60,726 bases of DNA from Streptomyces huasconensis. Its GTDB lineage: Bacteria > Actinomycetota > Actinomycetes > Streptomycetales > Streptomycetaceae. The notes beneath the pieces are model-generated. The model saw only the letters and a list, made by a program, of their open reading frames with translations, did no database searches and was not told the origin of the DNA. The stretch covers positions 1 through 60,726 of the forward strand of contig RBWT01000022.1 of assembly GCA_004010275.1 (NCBI GenBank), written 5' to 3'. The position numbers and the translations under genes are program-made. Below are positions 7,368 through 15,457 of this stretch, one piece after another (position 1 is the stretch's first letter; each line of letters starts with the position of its first letter).

Positions 7368-8135
7368 CTACTTCCCGACCTCCTTCGTCACCAAGGAGAT
7401 CGCCTCCTCCACGTCATCCGTGACATGGAAGAGCAGCAGATCCGCCTCGGAGGCCTTGCCCTGGGCGATGACCGTGTTCTTCAGCCAGTCGATCAGGCCG
7501 TTCCAGTACTGCGACCCGAAGAGGACGATCGGGAAGCGCGTCACCTTGCGGGTCTGGACGAGGGTGAGCGCCTCGAACAGCTCGTCGAGGGTGCCGAGGC
7601 CACCGGGCAGCACCACGAACCCCTGTGCGTACTTCACGAACATCGTCTTGCGGACGAAGAAGTAGCGGAAGTTCACACCGATGTCGACATAGGGGTTCAG
7701 GCCCTGCTCGAAGGGCAGCTCGATGCCGAGGCCGACCGAGGTGCCCTTCGCCTCGACCGCGCCCTGGTTGGCGGCCTGCATGGCGCCGGGTCCACCGCCC
7801 GTGATGACGGCGAAGCCGGCCTCCACGAGCGCCTTGCCGATCGCGACCCCCGCCTCGTACTCCGGTGAGCCCACGGCCGTGCGCGCCGAGCCGAAGACGC
7901 TGATGGCGGGCGGGAGTTCGGCGAGGGTGCCGAAGCCCTCGATGAACTCCGACTGGATGCGCAGGACCCGCCAGGGGTCGGTGTGCACCCACTCGGACGG
8001 GCCGGCGGAGTCGAGGAGACGCTGATCGGTGGTGCCTGCCTGAACCTTGTCGCGCCGGCGCAGCACCGGGCCGAGCCGCTGCTCCTCCGGACGCTTCCTG
8101 GCAGCGGGGGCACCACCGTTGTCGGGACTTGTCAT
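7368..8135 (-). CDS. LOG family (TIGR00730) Rossmann-fold protein
   Basis: A 255-residue protein of the lysine-decarboxylase-like/LOG family. Its signature motifs GGGPGAM (113-119) and PGGLGTLDE (177-185) are intact. LOG enzymes cleave cytokinin riboside 5'-monophosphates to free base and ribose phosphate; bacterial members often have a general nucleotide 5'-monophosphate phosphoribohydrolase activity. Older annotations as lysine decarboxylase are not supported. The N-terminal ~45 residues are charged and not part of the core. It lies downstream of dapE on the same strand, separated by 123 bases, an order conserved in Streptomyces as I recall. Confidence 0.9.
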   Translation of the reverse strand: MTSPDNGGAPAARKRPEEQRLGPVLRRRDKVQAGTTDQRLLDSAGPSEWVHTDPWRVLRIQSEFIEGFGTLAELPPAISVFGSARTAVGSPEYEAGVAIGKALVEAGFAVITGGGPGAMQAANQGAVEAKGTSVGLGIELPFEQGLNPYVDIGVNFRYFFVRKTMFVKYAQGFVVLPGGLGTLDELFEALTLVQTRKVTRFPIVLFGSQYWNGLIDWLKNTVIAQGKASEADLLLFHVTDDVEEAISLVTKEVGK

Positions 8136-8258
8136 CGTCTGCTCCCTCCATGCGTGCGTGACTCACAGCGTAGATCTACGCGGGTTACGCCCGAGGGAGG
8201 TCCGGACGACCGGCACCGAGGCCGCCCGGCAGCCGCTTCGCAGGAGCCCCGGAGCCGC

Positions 8259-9346
8259 CTACGACGTCAGCCAGTTCCGGAGCCGCTCCTCCGCCTCCGG
8301 GATCAGCGAGGCCTTCACGCGCTCGTCGATCTTGTGGGCGAGCAACGGGTCACCGGGGCTGAAGTTGACGGCGGGCACCCCGAGCGCGCTGAAGCGGGAC
8401 ACGTCCGTCCAGCCGAACTTGGGGCGGGCCTCGCCGCCGACGCCGCCATGAACGCGGCGGCCGCTGGGTGGGTGAGACCCGGGCGGGCCGGGCCGGTGTG
8501 GTCGTCGACGATGAACTCGTCGACGCCGCAGTCCGCGAAGTAGTCCCGCACGAAGGCGACGGCCTCCTCCTCGGTGCGGTCGGGCGCGTAGCGGAAGTTG
8601 ACGGTGACGGTGCACTCGTCGGGGATGACGTTGGTGGCGACGCCGCCCTCGATGCGCACGGCGTTGAGGCCCTCGTGGAACTCCAGGCCCTCGACGACCG
8701 GCTTGCGCGGTTCGTACGCGGCGAGCTTCGCCAGGATCGGGCCGGCCGCGTGGATGGCGTTGGCGCCCATCCACGCGCGCGCGGAGTGCGCCCGTACGCC
8801 CTTGGTCTTCAGCAGGACCCGCAGGGTGCCCTGGCAGCCTCCCTCGACCTGGCCGTCGGTGGGCTCCAGGAGGACCGCGAAGTCGCCCGCGAGCCAGTCG
8901 GGGTGGGCCTCGGCGACGTGCCCGAGGCCGTTGAGGTGGGCGGCCACTTCTTCGTTGTCGTAGAAGACGAAGGTCAGGTCGCGGTTGGGCTCGGTCACCG
9001 TCTGGGCGATGCGCAGCTGGACGGCGACGCCCGACTTCATGTCGCAGGTGCCGCAGCCCCACAGGACGCCGTCCTCGTCGAGCCGGGACGGCACATTGGG
9101 AGGGTTGTCGGCGATCGGCACCGTGTCGATGTGCCCGGCGAGGACGACCCGCTCCGCGCGGCCGAGGTCCGTGCGGGCCACCACGTTGTTGCCGTACCGG
9201 TCGACCGTGAGGTGCGAAAGGCCGCGCAGCGCCGTCTCGATGGCGTCGGCGAGGTCCTTCTCCGAGCCGCTCGGGGACGGGAAGTCGACGAGCCGGGCGG
9301 TCAGCTCGGCGGCGTCCAGCGTGAGGTCAAGCGGGGTGTGAGGCAT
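8259..9346 (-). CDS. dapE: Succinyl-diaminopimelate desuccinylase, frameshifted
   Basis: M20-family zinc peptidase of about 362 residues that converts N-succinyl-LL-DAP to LL-DAP in lysine and peptidoglycan precursor synthesis. Metal ligands are visible: H72 and D74 in GHIDTVP, D102 in GTCDMKSG, the catalytic Glu in DNEE (131-134), E161 in LLEPTDG, and the C-terminal His in PLLAHKID. One base is missing near 8440; the C-terminus (GEARPKFGWTDVSRFSALG to NWLTS) continues in the next frame. The ATG at 9346 begins MPHTPLDLTLDAAEL. Functionally paired with dapC about 2 kb away. Confidence 0.92.
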
Positions 9347-9419
9347 GCGGAAAACCCTAGCGCCAGCCGAACTCCCCGGGGCGCGTCGGCCTGTCAGTGG
9401 GCTCCAGTACCTTGGACGC

Positions 9420-10324
9420 GTGCCTGAGCCCCCCACCCTCCTCCTCCGGCGCGGCCGCCTCCCCCGCCGCACGGTCGCGCTCTCGTGCTGCTCGCCGTGG
9501 CGGCCTATGTGGCGGTGCAGTTCGTGTACGGGGGCAAGCCCGCCCCCCGGTGCACGGTGGTGTCGGCGAACGACGACGGCGCCTCGTACGAGTTCTCGGC
9601 GGAGCAGGCGCGGAACGCCGCGACGGTCGCCGCCGTCGGCACCTCGCGCGGGATGCCCGAGCGCGCCGTGACCATCGCCCTGGCGACCGCCCTCCAGGAG
9701 TCGGGACTGCGCAACATCCGGCACGGCGACCGGGATTCGCTCGGCCTCTTCCAGCAGCGGCCCACGCAGGGCTGGGGCGATGAGCGCCAGATCATGGACC
9801 CTGCGTACTCGGCGGGCCGTTTCTACGAGCACCTCGCCGAGGTCCCGGGGTATTCACGGCTGCCGCTGACGGTCGCGCGCAGCGCGTGCAGCGCCAGCGG
9901 TTACCCGCAGGCCTACGCCAAGCACGAGCCGGACGCCGTGCTGCTCGCCGCCGCGCTGACCGGCCGCGCGCCCGCCACGTTCACCTGCGAGGGCCGGCCG
10001 GGCACGGACCCCGGCGGCCCGGCGGCGGTGCGGGCCGCGCTCGTACGCGACTTCGGCCGCGAGGTGCGGCCCGACGCCCGGGGGCGCACGGTGACGGTCC
10101 CGGTGCCCGCGACGGCCGCCGCCGACGGCAGGGCACCCCAGCGCGGCTGGGAGCTGGCGCACTGGGCGGTGGCGCAGGCCTCGGCGCTGCGGGTCGAGCG
10201 CGTCGCGTACGGCGGCCGGGAGTGGCGCGCCACGGACTCCGGGACGTGGCGCACGGTGCGCCGGGACGGGGCCGCGGGGCCCGGCGGCACCGCGGACGAG
10301 GTCCGAATCGTCACTGGGCAGTAG
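9420..10324 (+). CDS. Membrane-anchored protein with lysozyme-like (transglycosylase-type) domain, frameshifted
   Basis: About 301 residues. A short basic N-terminus (PEPPTLLLRRGRLPRRTV) leads into one membrane helix (LLAVAAYVAVQFVYG). The outer domain has a probable catalytic Glu in ALQESGLRN, then DSLGLFQQRP and TQGWG, an arrangement seen in actinobacterial lysozyme-like folds. Databases often call such proteins hypothetical or heavy-metal transporters; the motifs support a peptidoglycan-acting or degenerate lytic fold instead. The C-terminal half (about 180-300) is less conserved and may be a substrate-binding module. One base is missing near 9482. The GTG at 9420 is the best start but has a weak RBS. 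Divergent from dapE with only 73 bases between. Confidence 0.7.
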
Positions 10325-10469
10325 TGCGGCCGGTCACCCGTTCGGGGGGTGGCGATCACGGCGGGGCGACGCGCGGCCCGGACGTCCCGAGATCCTGTCA
10401 CGGCAATCGCACAGTCCTTACGGGCCAAGGGGATGAAGGTTTCGGCAGCGCTTAGGAAGCGCGAGCTTT

Positions 10470-10497
10470 TTGCCCGTTTTTATCCAGAACCGATAAT
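10470..10497 (+). promoter_or_regulatory. Promoter candidate for the small secreted protein gene
   Basis: TTGCCC (10470-10475) and GATAAT (10492-10497) are separated by 16 bases in an unusually A/T-rich stretch. It would give a leader of about 150 bases that includes the structured element at 10564-10619. Confidence 0.4.
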
Positions 10498-10563
10498 GCG
10501 ACGCATTGCCAACTCTTTACGTCGGCCCACCGCAACCTTCGCGGACTTCGAGCGGTAGTCACT

Positions 10564-10619
10564 GTGTCCGATCGCCGGAAGCCATCCGGTGGGAGACCGG
10601 AGCCGATCCGGCCGGACAC
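10564..10619 (+). ncRNA. Candidate structured 5' leader element
   Basis: Three nested stems can form: GTGTCCG (10564-10570) with CGGACAC (10613-10619); GCCGG (10574-10578) with CCGGC (10608-10612); CCGGT (10586-10590) with ACCGG (10596-10600) around a GGGAG loop. A symmetric 7/7 internal loop (AAGCCAT / AGCCGAT) sits between the inner stems. It ends 32 bases before the start codon. It does not match any riboswitch consensus I can recall with confidence. A simple terminator is less likely because the RBS follows within about 20 bases. Confidence 0.45.
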
Positions 10620-10651
10620 CCCAACGTTCTCTCCCCGTCTGAAGGAGCATC

Positions 10652-11080
10652 ATGTCCCTCCCCCTGACCCGCCGGATCGCCCGCGCCGCGCTGCTCAGCG
10701 CAGCAGGCGCAGCTTCCGTGGTCGGTGCGGCCGGCTCCGCGAGCGCCGTTGGCCTGCCTGCCGCCCCCGACCTGGGCGGGCTGACCGCGATGGACGGCGC
10801 CAGCCTCGGCAACACCGTCGACAGCGCCGCCCAGAAGACCACCAAGGTCGCCGGTGACACCGGCAGCAAGGCCGTGAAGAAGGGCGTCCCGACCGCGGGC
10901 AAGGTCGTCGGCAAGAGCGCCAAGACCGCCACCCCCGCCGCGCAGAAGGCCGCCGGTGAGGTCGCGGGCAGCGCCGGCGAGGTGATCGGCGAGACGGCGG
11001 GCACGGCCACCGGCGCCGGTCTGCCCGCCGACGTGGTGGCCAAGGGCGGCCTGCCGACCCAGGGCCTGCCGCTCGGCTGA
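10652..11080 (+). CDS. Small secreted Ala/Lys-rich protein
   Basis: 142 residues with a clear Sec signal peptide: basic MSLPLTRRIAR, a hydrophobic AALLSAAGAASVVGAAG core, and a likely cleavage after ASA near residue 32. The mature part starts VGLPAAPDLGG and continues as a low-complexity helical region rich in Lys, Ala, Gly and Thr (repeated KVxG, KTAxPAAQK, GEVAGSAGEV), ending GLPTQGLPLG. No known domain is recognised. RBS GAAGGAG precedes the ATG. Transcribed alone, with a structured leader and a strong terminator. Function unknown; amphipathic repeats would fit a cell-wall or surface-associated protein. Confidence 0.82.
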   Translation: MSLPLTRRIARAALLSAAGAASVVGAAGSASAVGLPAAPDLGGLTAMDGASLGNTVDSAAQKTTKVAGDTGSKAVKKGVPTAGKVVGKSAKTATPAAQKAAGEVAGSAGEVIGETAGTATGAGLPADVVAKGGLPTQGLPLG

Positions 11081-11095
11081 TCCCCCGACCGTCCT

Positions 11096-11133
11096 GACGC
11101 GGGGCCCGGAGCCATCGGCTCCGGCCCCGCGTC
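11096..11133. terminator. Bidirectional hairpin terminator
   Basis: Inverted repeat with arms GACGCGGGGCCCGGAGCC and GGCTCCGGCCCCGCGTC around an ATC loop (17 bp with one bulge), between the stop of the secreted-protein gene and the convergent dapC stop. Confidence 0.8.
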
Positions 11134-11167
11134 ATGTCCGGATGTCCGGCCGCCCCGAAGGGGGACC

Positions 11168-12262
11168 TCAGCCCAGGCGCTCGACCGCCGCGGCCACCCG
11201 CTCGTCCGTCGCCGTCAGCGCCACGCGCACGAAGCGGTCGCCCGCCGGGCCGTAGAAGTCGCCGGGGGCCACCAGGATGCCCCGCTCGGCGAGGTGGCCG
11301 ACGGTGTCCCAGCAGGACTCCTCGCGCGTCGCCCACAGGTACAGGCTCGCCTCGCTGTGCTCGATGCGGAAGCCGTGCTTCAGGAGGGCGTCGCGCAGGG
11401 CGGCGCGCCGGGCCGCGTACCGCTCGCGCTGCTCGCGCACGTGCTCGTCGTCCCCGAGCGTCGCGACGACGGCGGCCTGGGTCGGCGCGGAGGTCATCAT
11501 CCCGCCGTGCTTGCGGATCTGCAGCAGGTCGCCGAGGACGGCCGCGTCACCGGCGATGAACGCGGCGCGGTACCCCGCGAGGTTCGACCGCTTGGAGAGC
11601 GAGTGGACGGCCACGATGCCCTCGTACGAGCCGCCGCAGACGTCCGGGTGCAGCACCGAGACCGGGTCGGCCTCCCAGCCCAGTTCCAGGTAGCACTCGT
11701 CGCTGACCAGCAGCACGCCGTGCTCGCGCGCCCAGGCGACGGTGCGGGTCAGCTCCTCGCGCGTGAGGACCCGGCCGGTCGGGTTGGAGGGCGAGTTGAG
11801 CCACAGGAGCTTGAGGCGGGTGGGGTCGAGGTCCGTCGGTTCGTCGTAGACCACATAGTCGGCGCGGGCGAGCCGGGCGCCCACCTCGTACGTGGGGTAG
11901 GCGAGGCGGGGGTAGGCGACGACGTCACCGGGGCCGAGGCCCAGCTGCGTCGGGAGCCACGCCACCAGCTCCTTGGAGCCGACGACCGGCAGGACCTCGC
12001 GGTGCGTGATGCCCCGCGCGCCCAGGCGCCGCTCGCACCAGCCGGTGATCGCGTCACGCAGTTCGACGGTGCCCCACACGGTCGGATAGCCCGGCGAGTC
12101 GGCCGCCCCGATCAGGGCCTTCTGGATCAGCTCGGGGACCGGGTCGACCGGCGTGCCGACGGACAGGTCGACGATGCCGCCCGGGTGCGCGGCCGCCGTG
12201 GCCTTGTAGGGCTCCAGCTTGTCCCAGGGGAAGGCGGGAAGCCGATCGGAGACTGCGGACAC
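11168..12262 (-). CDS. dapC: Succinyldiaminopimelate transaminase
   Basis: A 364-residue class I/II PLP-dependent aminotransferase that converts N-succinyl-2-amino-6-ketopimelate to N-succinyl-LL-DAP with glutamate. PLP residues are in place: N160 and the PTG motif (NSPSNPTG), D188 (VSDECY), K224 in SLSKRSN forming the Schiff base, and a C-terminal Arg in GDRFVRVALT binding the carboxylate. N-terminus LPAFPWDKLEPYK is typical of actinobacterial DapC. The GTG at 12262 follows GGGAGTGAG. Downstream of fdxA on the same strand, a common actinobacterial pairing; works with DapE in this window. Confidence 0.93.
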   Translation of the reverse strand: MSAVSDRLPAFPWDKLEPYKATAAAHPGGIVDLSVGTPVDPVPELIQKALIGAADSPGYPTVWGTVELRDAITGWCERRLGARGITHREVLPVVGSKELVAWLPTQLGLGPGDVVAYPRLAYPTYEVGARLARADYVVYDEPTDLDPTRLKLLWLNSPSNPTGRVLTREELTRTVAWAREHGVLLVSDECYLELGWEADPVSVLHPDVCGGSYEGIVAVHSLSKRSNLAGYRAAFIAGDAAVLGDLLQIRKHGGMMTSAPTQAAVVATLGDDEHVREQRERYAARRAALRDALLKHGFRIEHSEASLYLWATREESCWDTVGHLAERGILVAPGDFYGPAGDRFVRVALTATDERVAAAVERLG

Positions 12263-12325
12263 GTGCTCACTCCCGTGGTGCGCTTGTACGTCGGGGGCGT
12301 CTCGCGCGCCCCCGCGGAAACACCT

Positions 12326-12359
12326 CGGTCCCGCACGCGGGACGTGCCGTACGGGACCG
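12326..12359. terminator. Hairpin between fdxA and dapC
   Basis: Two overlapping inverted repeats: GTCCCGC AC GCGGGAC (12328-12343) and the longer CGGTCCCG (12326-12333) with CGGGACCG (12352-12359). It lies 20 bases past the fdxA stop on the minus strand, so it may terminate or attenuate transcription into dapC. Confidence 0.5.
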
Positions 12360-12379
12360 GGGCGGTGCTCAGGCTGCCG

Positions 12380-12700
12380 TTACTGGTTCTGCGGCGGCAG
12401 TGCGGCGATGAAGGGGTGGTCGCGCTCGATCAGGCCGAGCTTGCTCGCGCCACCGGGCGAACCGAGCTCGTCGAAGAACTCGACGTTCGCCTTGTAGTAG
12501 TCCTTCCACTCCTCGGGAGTGTCGTCCTCGTAGAAGATCGCCTCGACCGGGCAGACCGGTTCACAGGCACCACAGTCGACGCATTCGTCCGGGTGGATGT
12601 ACAAGGACCGGGAGCCCTCGTAAATGCAGTCGACCGGGCACTCCTCGATGCACGCCTTGTCCTTGACGTCGACACAAGGCTGCGCGATGACGTAGGTCAC
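12380..12700 (-). CDS. fdxA: 7Fe ferredoxin (3Fe-4S/4Fe-4S)
   Basis: A 106-residue FdxA-type ferredoxin. Cys 9, 17, 21, 25 and Cys 40, 43, 46, 50 provide the cluster ligands: the first set, with a widened spacing (CVDVKDKACIEECPVDC), binds the 3Fe-4S cluster, and the second (CVDCGACEPVCP) binds the 4Fe-4S cluster. The long acidic C-terminal extension (EEWKDYYKANVEFFDELG) is usual for actinobacterial FdxA. It serves as a low-potential electron carrier, for example to cytochromes P450 or oxidoreductases. The GTG at 12700 is preceded by GAGGAGGAACG. Confidence 0.95.
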   Translation of the reverse strand: MTYVIAQPCVDVKDKACIEECPVDCIYEGSRSLYIHPDECVDCGACEPVCPVEAIFYEDDTPEEWKDYYKANVEFFDELGSPGGASKLGLIERDHPFIAALPPQNQ

Positions 12701-12843
12701 GCTGTCGTTCCTCCTCGATACGGGCGTTGGCGGGCCGTCCTCAGGCTCCGCTCGCCTGGCGCGCGGGAGCGCGGCGTCGTCGATGCCCGCCCCTAGTATC
12801 TCCGTTCCCGGGCATGATCCGAACAGGAGGGGCGTACAGAGCT

Positions 12844-13845
12844 GTGGAATTCACTGCGGGCGGACGGCTTGAGGTCCGCATCACCCCTGCTGACGTGGGA
12901 AAACGCGTCTCCGTCCGACGCCTGAGTGAGACGTCATCACCTGGGGGTAAGTACACCGACACGGTCGGTGTTCTCACATCGTGGACCGATGGTGTGGTGC
13001 TCATCACACGACGGGACGGTGCGAGCGTCCGCATCCCGGAACACTCGCTGGTCGCGGGCAAGGTCGTGCCGTCCGCGCCGGCGCGCCGCCGGGGGCCCGC
13101 CGCCTCGTACGCGGAGCTGGCCCGGGTCACCGCGCGGGCCTGGCGGCCGGTGGAGAGCGAGCGGCTCGGCGACTGGGAGCTGCGGGCCGCCTCCGGCTTC
13201 ACGCGGCGCGCCAACTCGGTGCTGCCGCTGGGCGATCCGGGGCGGCCGCTGGACGAGGCCCTGACGTACGTACGCCAGTGGTACGCGACGCGCCACCTGC
13301 CCCCCTACGTCCAGGCCGCGACCGGCGCCGAGGGCACACAGGAGCTGCTGTGCGCCGAGTTGGAGGCGCGCGGGTGGGAGCGCGAGGTGAGCGCCGAGCT
13401 GCACATCGGGGCCCTCGCGCCGGTCGCCGATCTGGACGTGGACGTGTCGCGCGTAGACCTGTCCCGGTCCTGCGATCAGGCGTGGCTCCGACGGTACGGG
13501 CGGGCAAAGGAGTTGGCGCCTCATGTGGCCGAGGTGCTGGCGCGCGGGCCCTCGGTGTGGTTCGCTTCCGTGCCCGGGAGCGGTGACTCCACGGCCGCGA
13601 TCGGGCGGTGCGTGGTGGACGGGCGCTGGGCCGGGTTCATGGCGGTGGAGGTGGACCCGGAGCACCGGCGGCAGGGGCTCGCCACCGCGGTGATGACCGC
13701 GCTGGCCCGACAGGCCCTGTCCGACGGCGCGTCGGCGGCCTGGCTCCAGGTCGAGGACGGCAACGACGGCGCGCGGTCGCTGTACGGCCGGATGGGCTTC
13801 GCGGCACATCACGCCTATCACCACTACCGGCACGGCGGGGCCTGA
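12844..13845 (+). CDS. GNAT acetyltransferase with N-terminal SH3-like domain
   Basis: 333 residues in two parts. Residues 1-80 form a beta-rich module (RITPADVGKRVSVRRL, then GVLTSWTDGVVLITRRDG and VRIPEHSLVAGKVVP) like the SH3-like domain found on mycobacterial Rv0428c-type proteins. The C-terminal ~120 residues are a GNAT fold with the acetyl-CoA loop EHRRQGLATAV (R/Q-x-x-G-x-G/A) and LQVEDGNDGARSLYGRMGF. The GTG at 12844 starts the conserved part with GGAGGGG upstream; a longer start would add unconserved residues. Divergent from fdxA. Substrate unknown. Confidence 0.88.
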   Translation: MEFTAGGRLEVRITPADVGKRVSVRRLSETSSPGGKYTDTVGVLTSWTDGVVLITRRDGASVRIPEHSLVAGKVVPSAPARRRGPAASYAELARVTARAWRPVESERLGDWELRAASGFTRRANSVLPLGDPGRPLDEALTYVRQWYATRHLPPYVQAATGAEGTQELLCAELEARGWEREVSAELHIGALAPVADLDVDVSRVDLSRSCDQAWLRRYGRAKELAPHVAEVLARGPSVWFASVPGSGDSTAAIGRCVVDGRWAGFMAVEVDPEHRRQGLATAVMTALARQALSDGASAAWLQVEDGNDGARSLYGRMGFAAHHAYHHYRHGGA

Positions 13846-13934
13846 GCGGGACGGTCCGGCGCGACGCGGGACCCGAGGGAGCGGGACGGTCCGGCGGCAG
13901 AACGGCACGGCACGGAAAGCAGCCCGGCGAGGGC

Positions 13935-14782
13935 ATGAGACACGAGGCACGTATGCACGCGGAGTCCGGCGAATGGCGGCGGCGGTTCGCCGAAGAGGCA
14001 CGGTCCGAACGGCCCGGACTCGCCCTGCTGTGCCTGCTGATCGGCGCGGAGGCCGACCCCGCCCTGGACGAGGCGGGCATCGACGCCGCCGAGATCGAAC
14101 TGGACCGGCTCGCGGGGCTGCTGCCCTTCCGGCCCGGCGGCCCGCGCGCGTGGCCCTCGCGATGGCCGAACTCCTCGGCGAGCAGTGCGGGTTCGAGGGG
14201 CGGCCGGGCGACTACCAGCGGCTGGAGTCGTCCCTGCTGCACCAGGTGCTGCGCCGCCGCAGGGGGCTGCCGATCCTGCTCTCCGTGGTGTGGATGGAGG
14301 TGGCGCGGCGCGCGGGCGCCCCGGTGTACGGGGTGGCGCTGCCGGGCCACTTCGTGGTCGGCTTCGGGCCGCGCGACGACCAGGTGCTCGCCGACCCCTT
14401 CGACGGCGGACGGCTGCTGACCGGGCAGGACGCGGAGCTGCTGGTGGCGGGGACCGCGGGCACCGGCATCCAGCCGTCGATGCTGACGCCCGCCGACCCG
14501 CTGAACATCGTGCAGCGCATCCTGAACAACATCCGCGCCTGGGCGGCCGCGCGCCCCGAGCGCTCGGAGGTCGCGCTGTGGGCCCTCGACCTCTCCCTGC
14601 TGCTGCCCGCGCACCCGGCGCGGCTGCGCTACGAACGCGCCCAACTCCTCGTCCAGCGGGGCGACTTCCTGGGCGGCGCGGCCGAGCTGGACGAGTACGC
14701 GGACGTGGTGACGGCCGTGGAGCCGACCACGGCGGAACGCGTCCGCCAGCAGGCGCGGGCGGCAAGGGCCATGCTGAACTGA
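13935..14782 (+). CDS. SirB1/transglutaminase-like domain protein, frameshifted
   Basis: About 282 residues. The core RRGLPILLSVVWMEVARRAGAPVYGVALPGHFVVGF (in two parts, about residues 98-133) is the hallmark of the SirB1_N (transglutaminase-like) family found next to SirC-like TPR regions. The C-terminal half (ALWALDLSLLLPAHPARLRYERAQLL onward) is a TPR-like helical repeat. The canonical Cys of transglutaminases is not evident, so catalysis is doubtful. One base is missing near 14150. Alternative ATG 13953. Function unknown; the family is sometimes linked to cell-wall or division loci. Confidence 0.8.
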
Positions 14783-14807
14783 CCGGAACGGATCAGGCCG
14801 CCGTCCG

Positions 14808-15457
14808 TCAGAGCCAACCCTTGTCGCGGGCCGTCCTGACCGCCTCCGCGCGGTTGCGGACGGCGAGCTTCTGTATGGCGGTCGAGAGGTAGTTGCGGAC
14901 CGTGCCCTGGGAGAGGTGCTGGGCGGCGGCCAGCTCGGCGTGGTGGCCCCGCCGGCCGCGGCCCGCAGCACCTCGCGCTCGCGGTCGGAGAGGGGGTTCG
15001 CGCCCTCTGCCAGGGCGGCCGCCGCCAGCGTCGGATCGATGACCCGCTCCCCCGCGAGGACCTTGCGCACCGCCGCGGCGAGCTGGGCGGCCGGGGCGTC
15101 CTTGACCAGGAACGCGTCGGCGCCGGACTCCATGGCGCTGCGCAGATAGCCGGGGCGGCCGAAGGTCGTGAGGATCACGATCTTCACCTCGGGGCAGGCG
15201 GCGTGCAGTTCGGCCGCCGCCTCGATGCCCGTGCAGCCGGGCATCTCGATGTCGAGGAGCGCCACGTCCACGTCGTGGGCGCGGGCCGCCGCGAGCACCT
15301 CGTCGCCGCGGGCCGCCTGGGCGACCACCTCGATGTCCGGCTCCAGGCCGAGCAGCGCCGCGAGGGCCTCGCGGACCATCGACTGGTCCTCGGCGAGGAG
15401 CACCCTGATCGTCGCACTCCCGTCCTCTGCCACCGCGTGGCTGTCCTCGCTGGTCAT
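14808..15457 (-). CDS. Response regulator, NarL/LuxR family, frameshifted
   Basis: About 216 residues. The receiver domain has the acidic pair E23-D24, phospho-acceptor D69 (ALLDIEMPG), a Thr switch residue (ILTTFGRPGY) and Lys in FLVKDAPA. The C-terminal LuxR helix-turn-helix (LSDREREVLRAAAGG, then HLSQGTVRNYLSTAIQKL) is interrupted by one missing base near 14946-14952, and the second half continues in the next frame to TGA 14808-14810. ATG at 15457 overlaps the kinase stop in an ATGA junction. The domain pair resembles DesR. It is the probable output of the kinase and regulator of the linked ABC transporter. Confidence 0.88.

Larger units (their letters stand above)
10325..10651. other. Intergenic region with promoter candidate and structured leader
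   Basis: Upstream of the small secreted protein gene. It holds an A/T-rich promoter candidate (10470-10497) and, 70 bases further on, an elaborate hairpin just before the RBS. Both are listed separately. No ORF with coding character was found. Confidence 0.5.

Noticed and set aside
10564..10619. Identification as a ydaO/c-di-AMP or cobalamin riboswitch
   Set aside because: There are weak resemblances (CCGGTGGGAGACCGG) but not the conserved core of either class. I list it only as an unassigned structured leader.
12727..12843. GNAT protein start near 12727
   Set aside because: The extension is arginine-rich and unconserved; GTG 12844 with GGAGGGG matches the family start.
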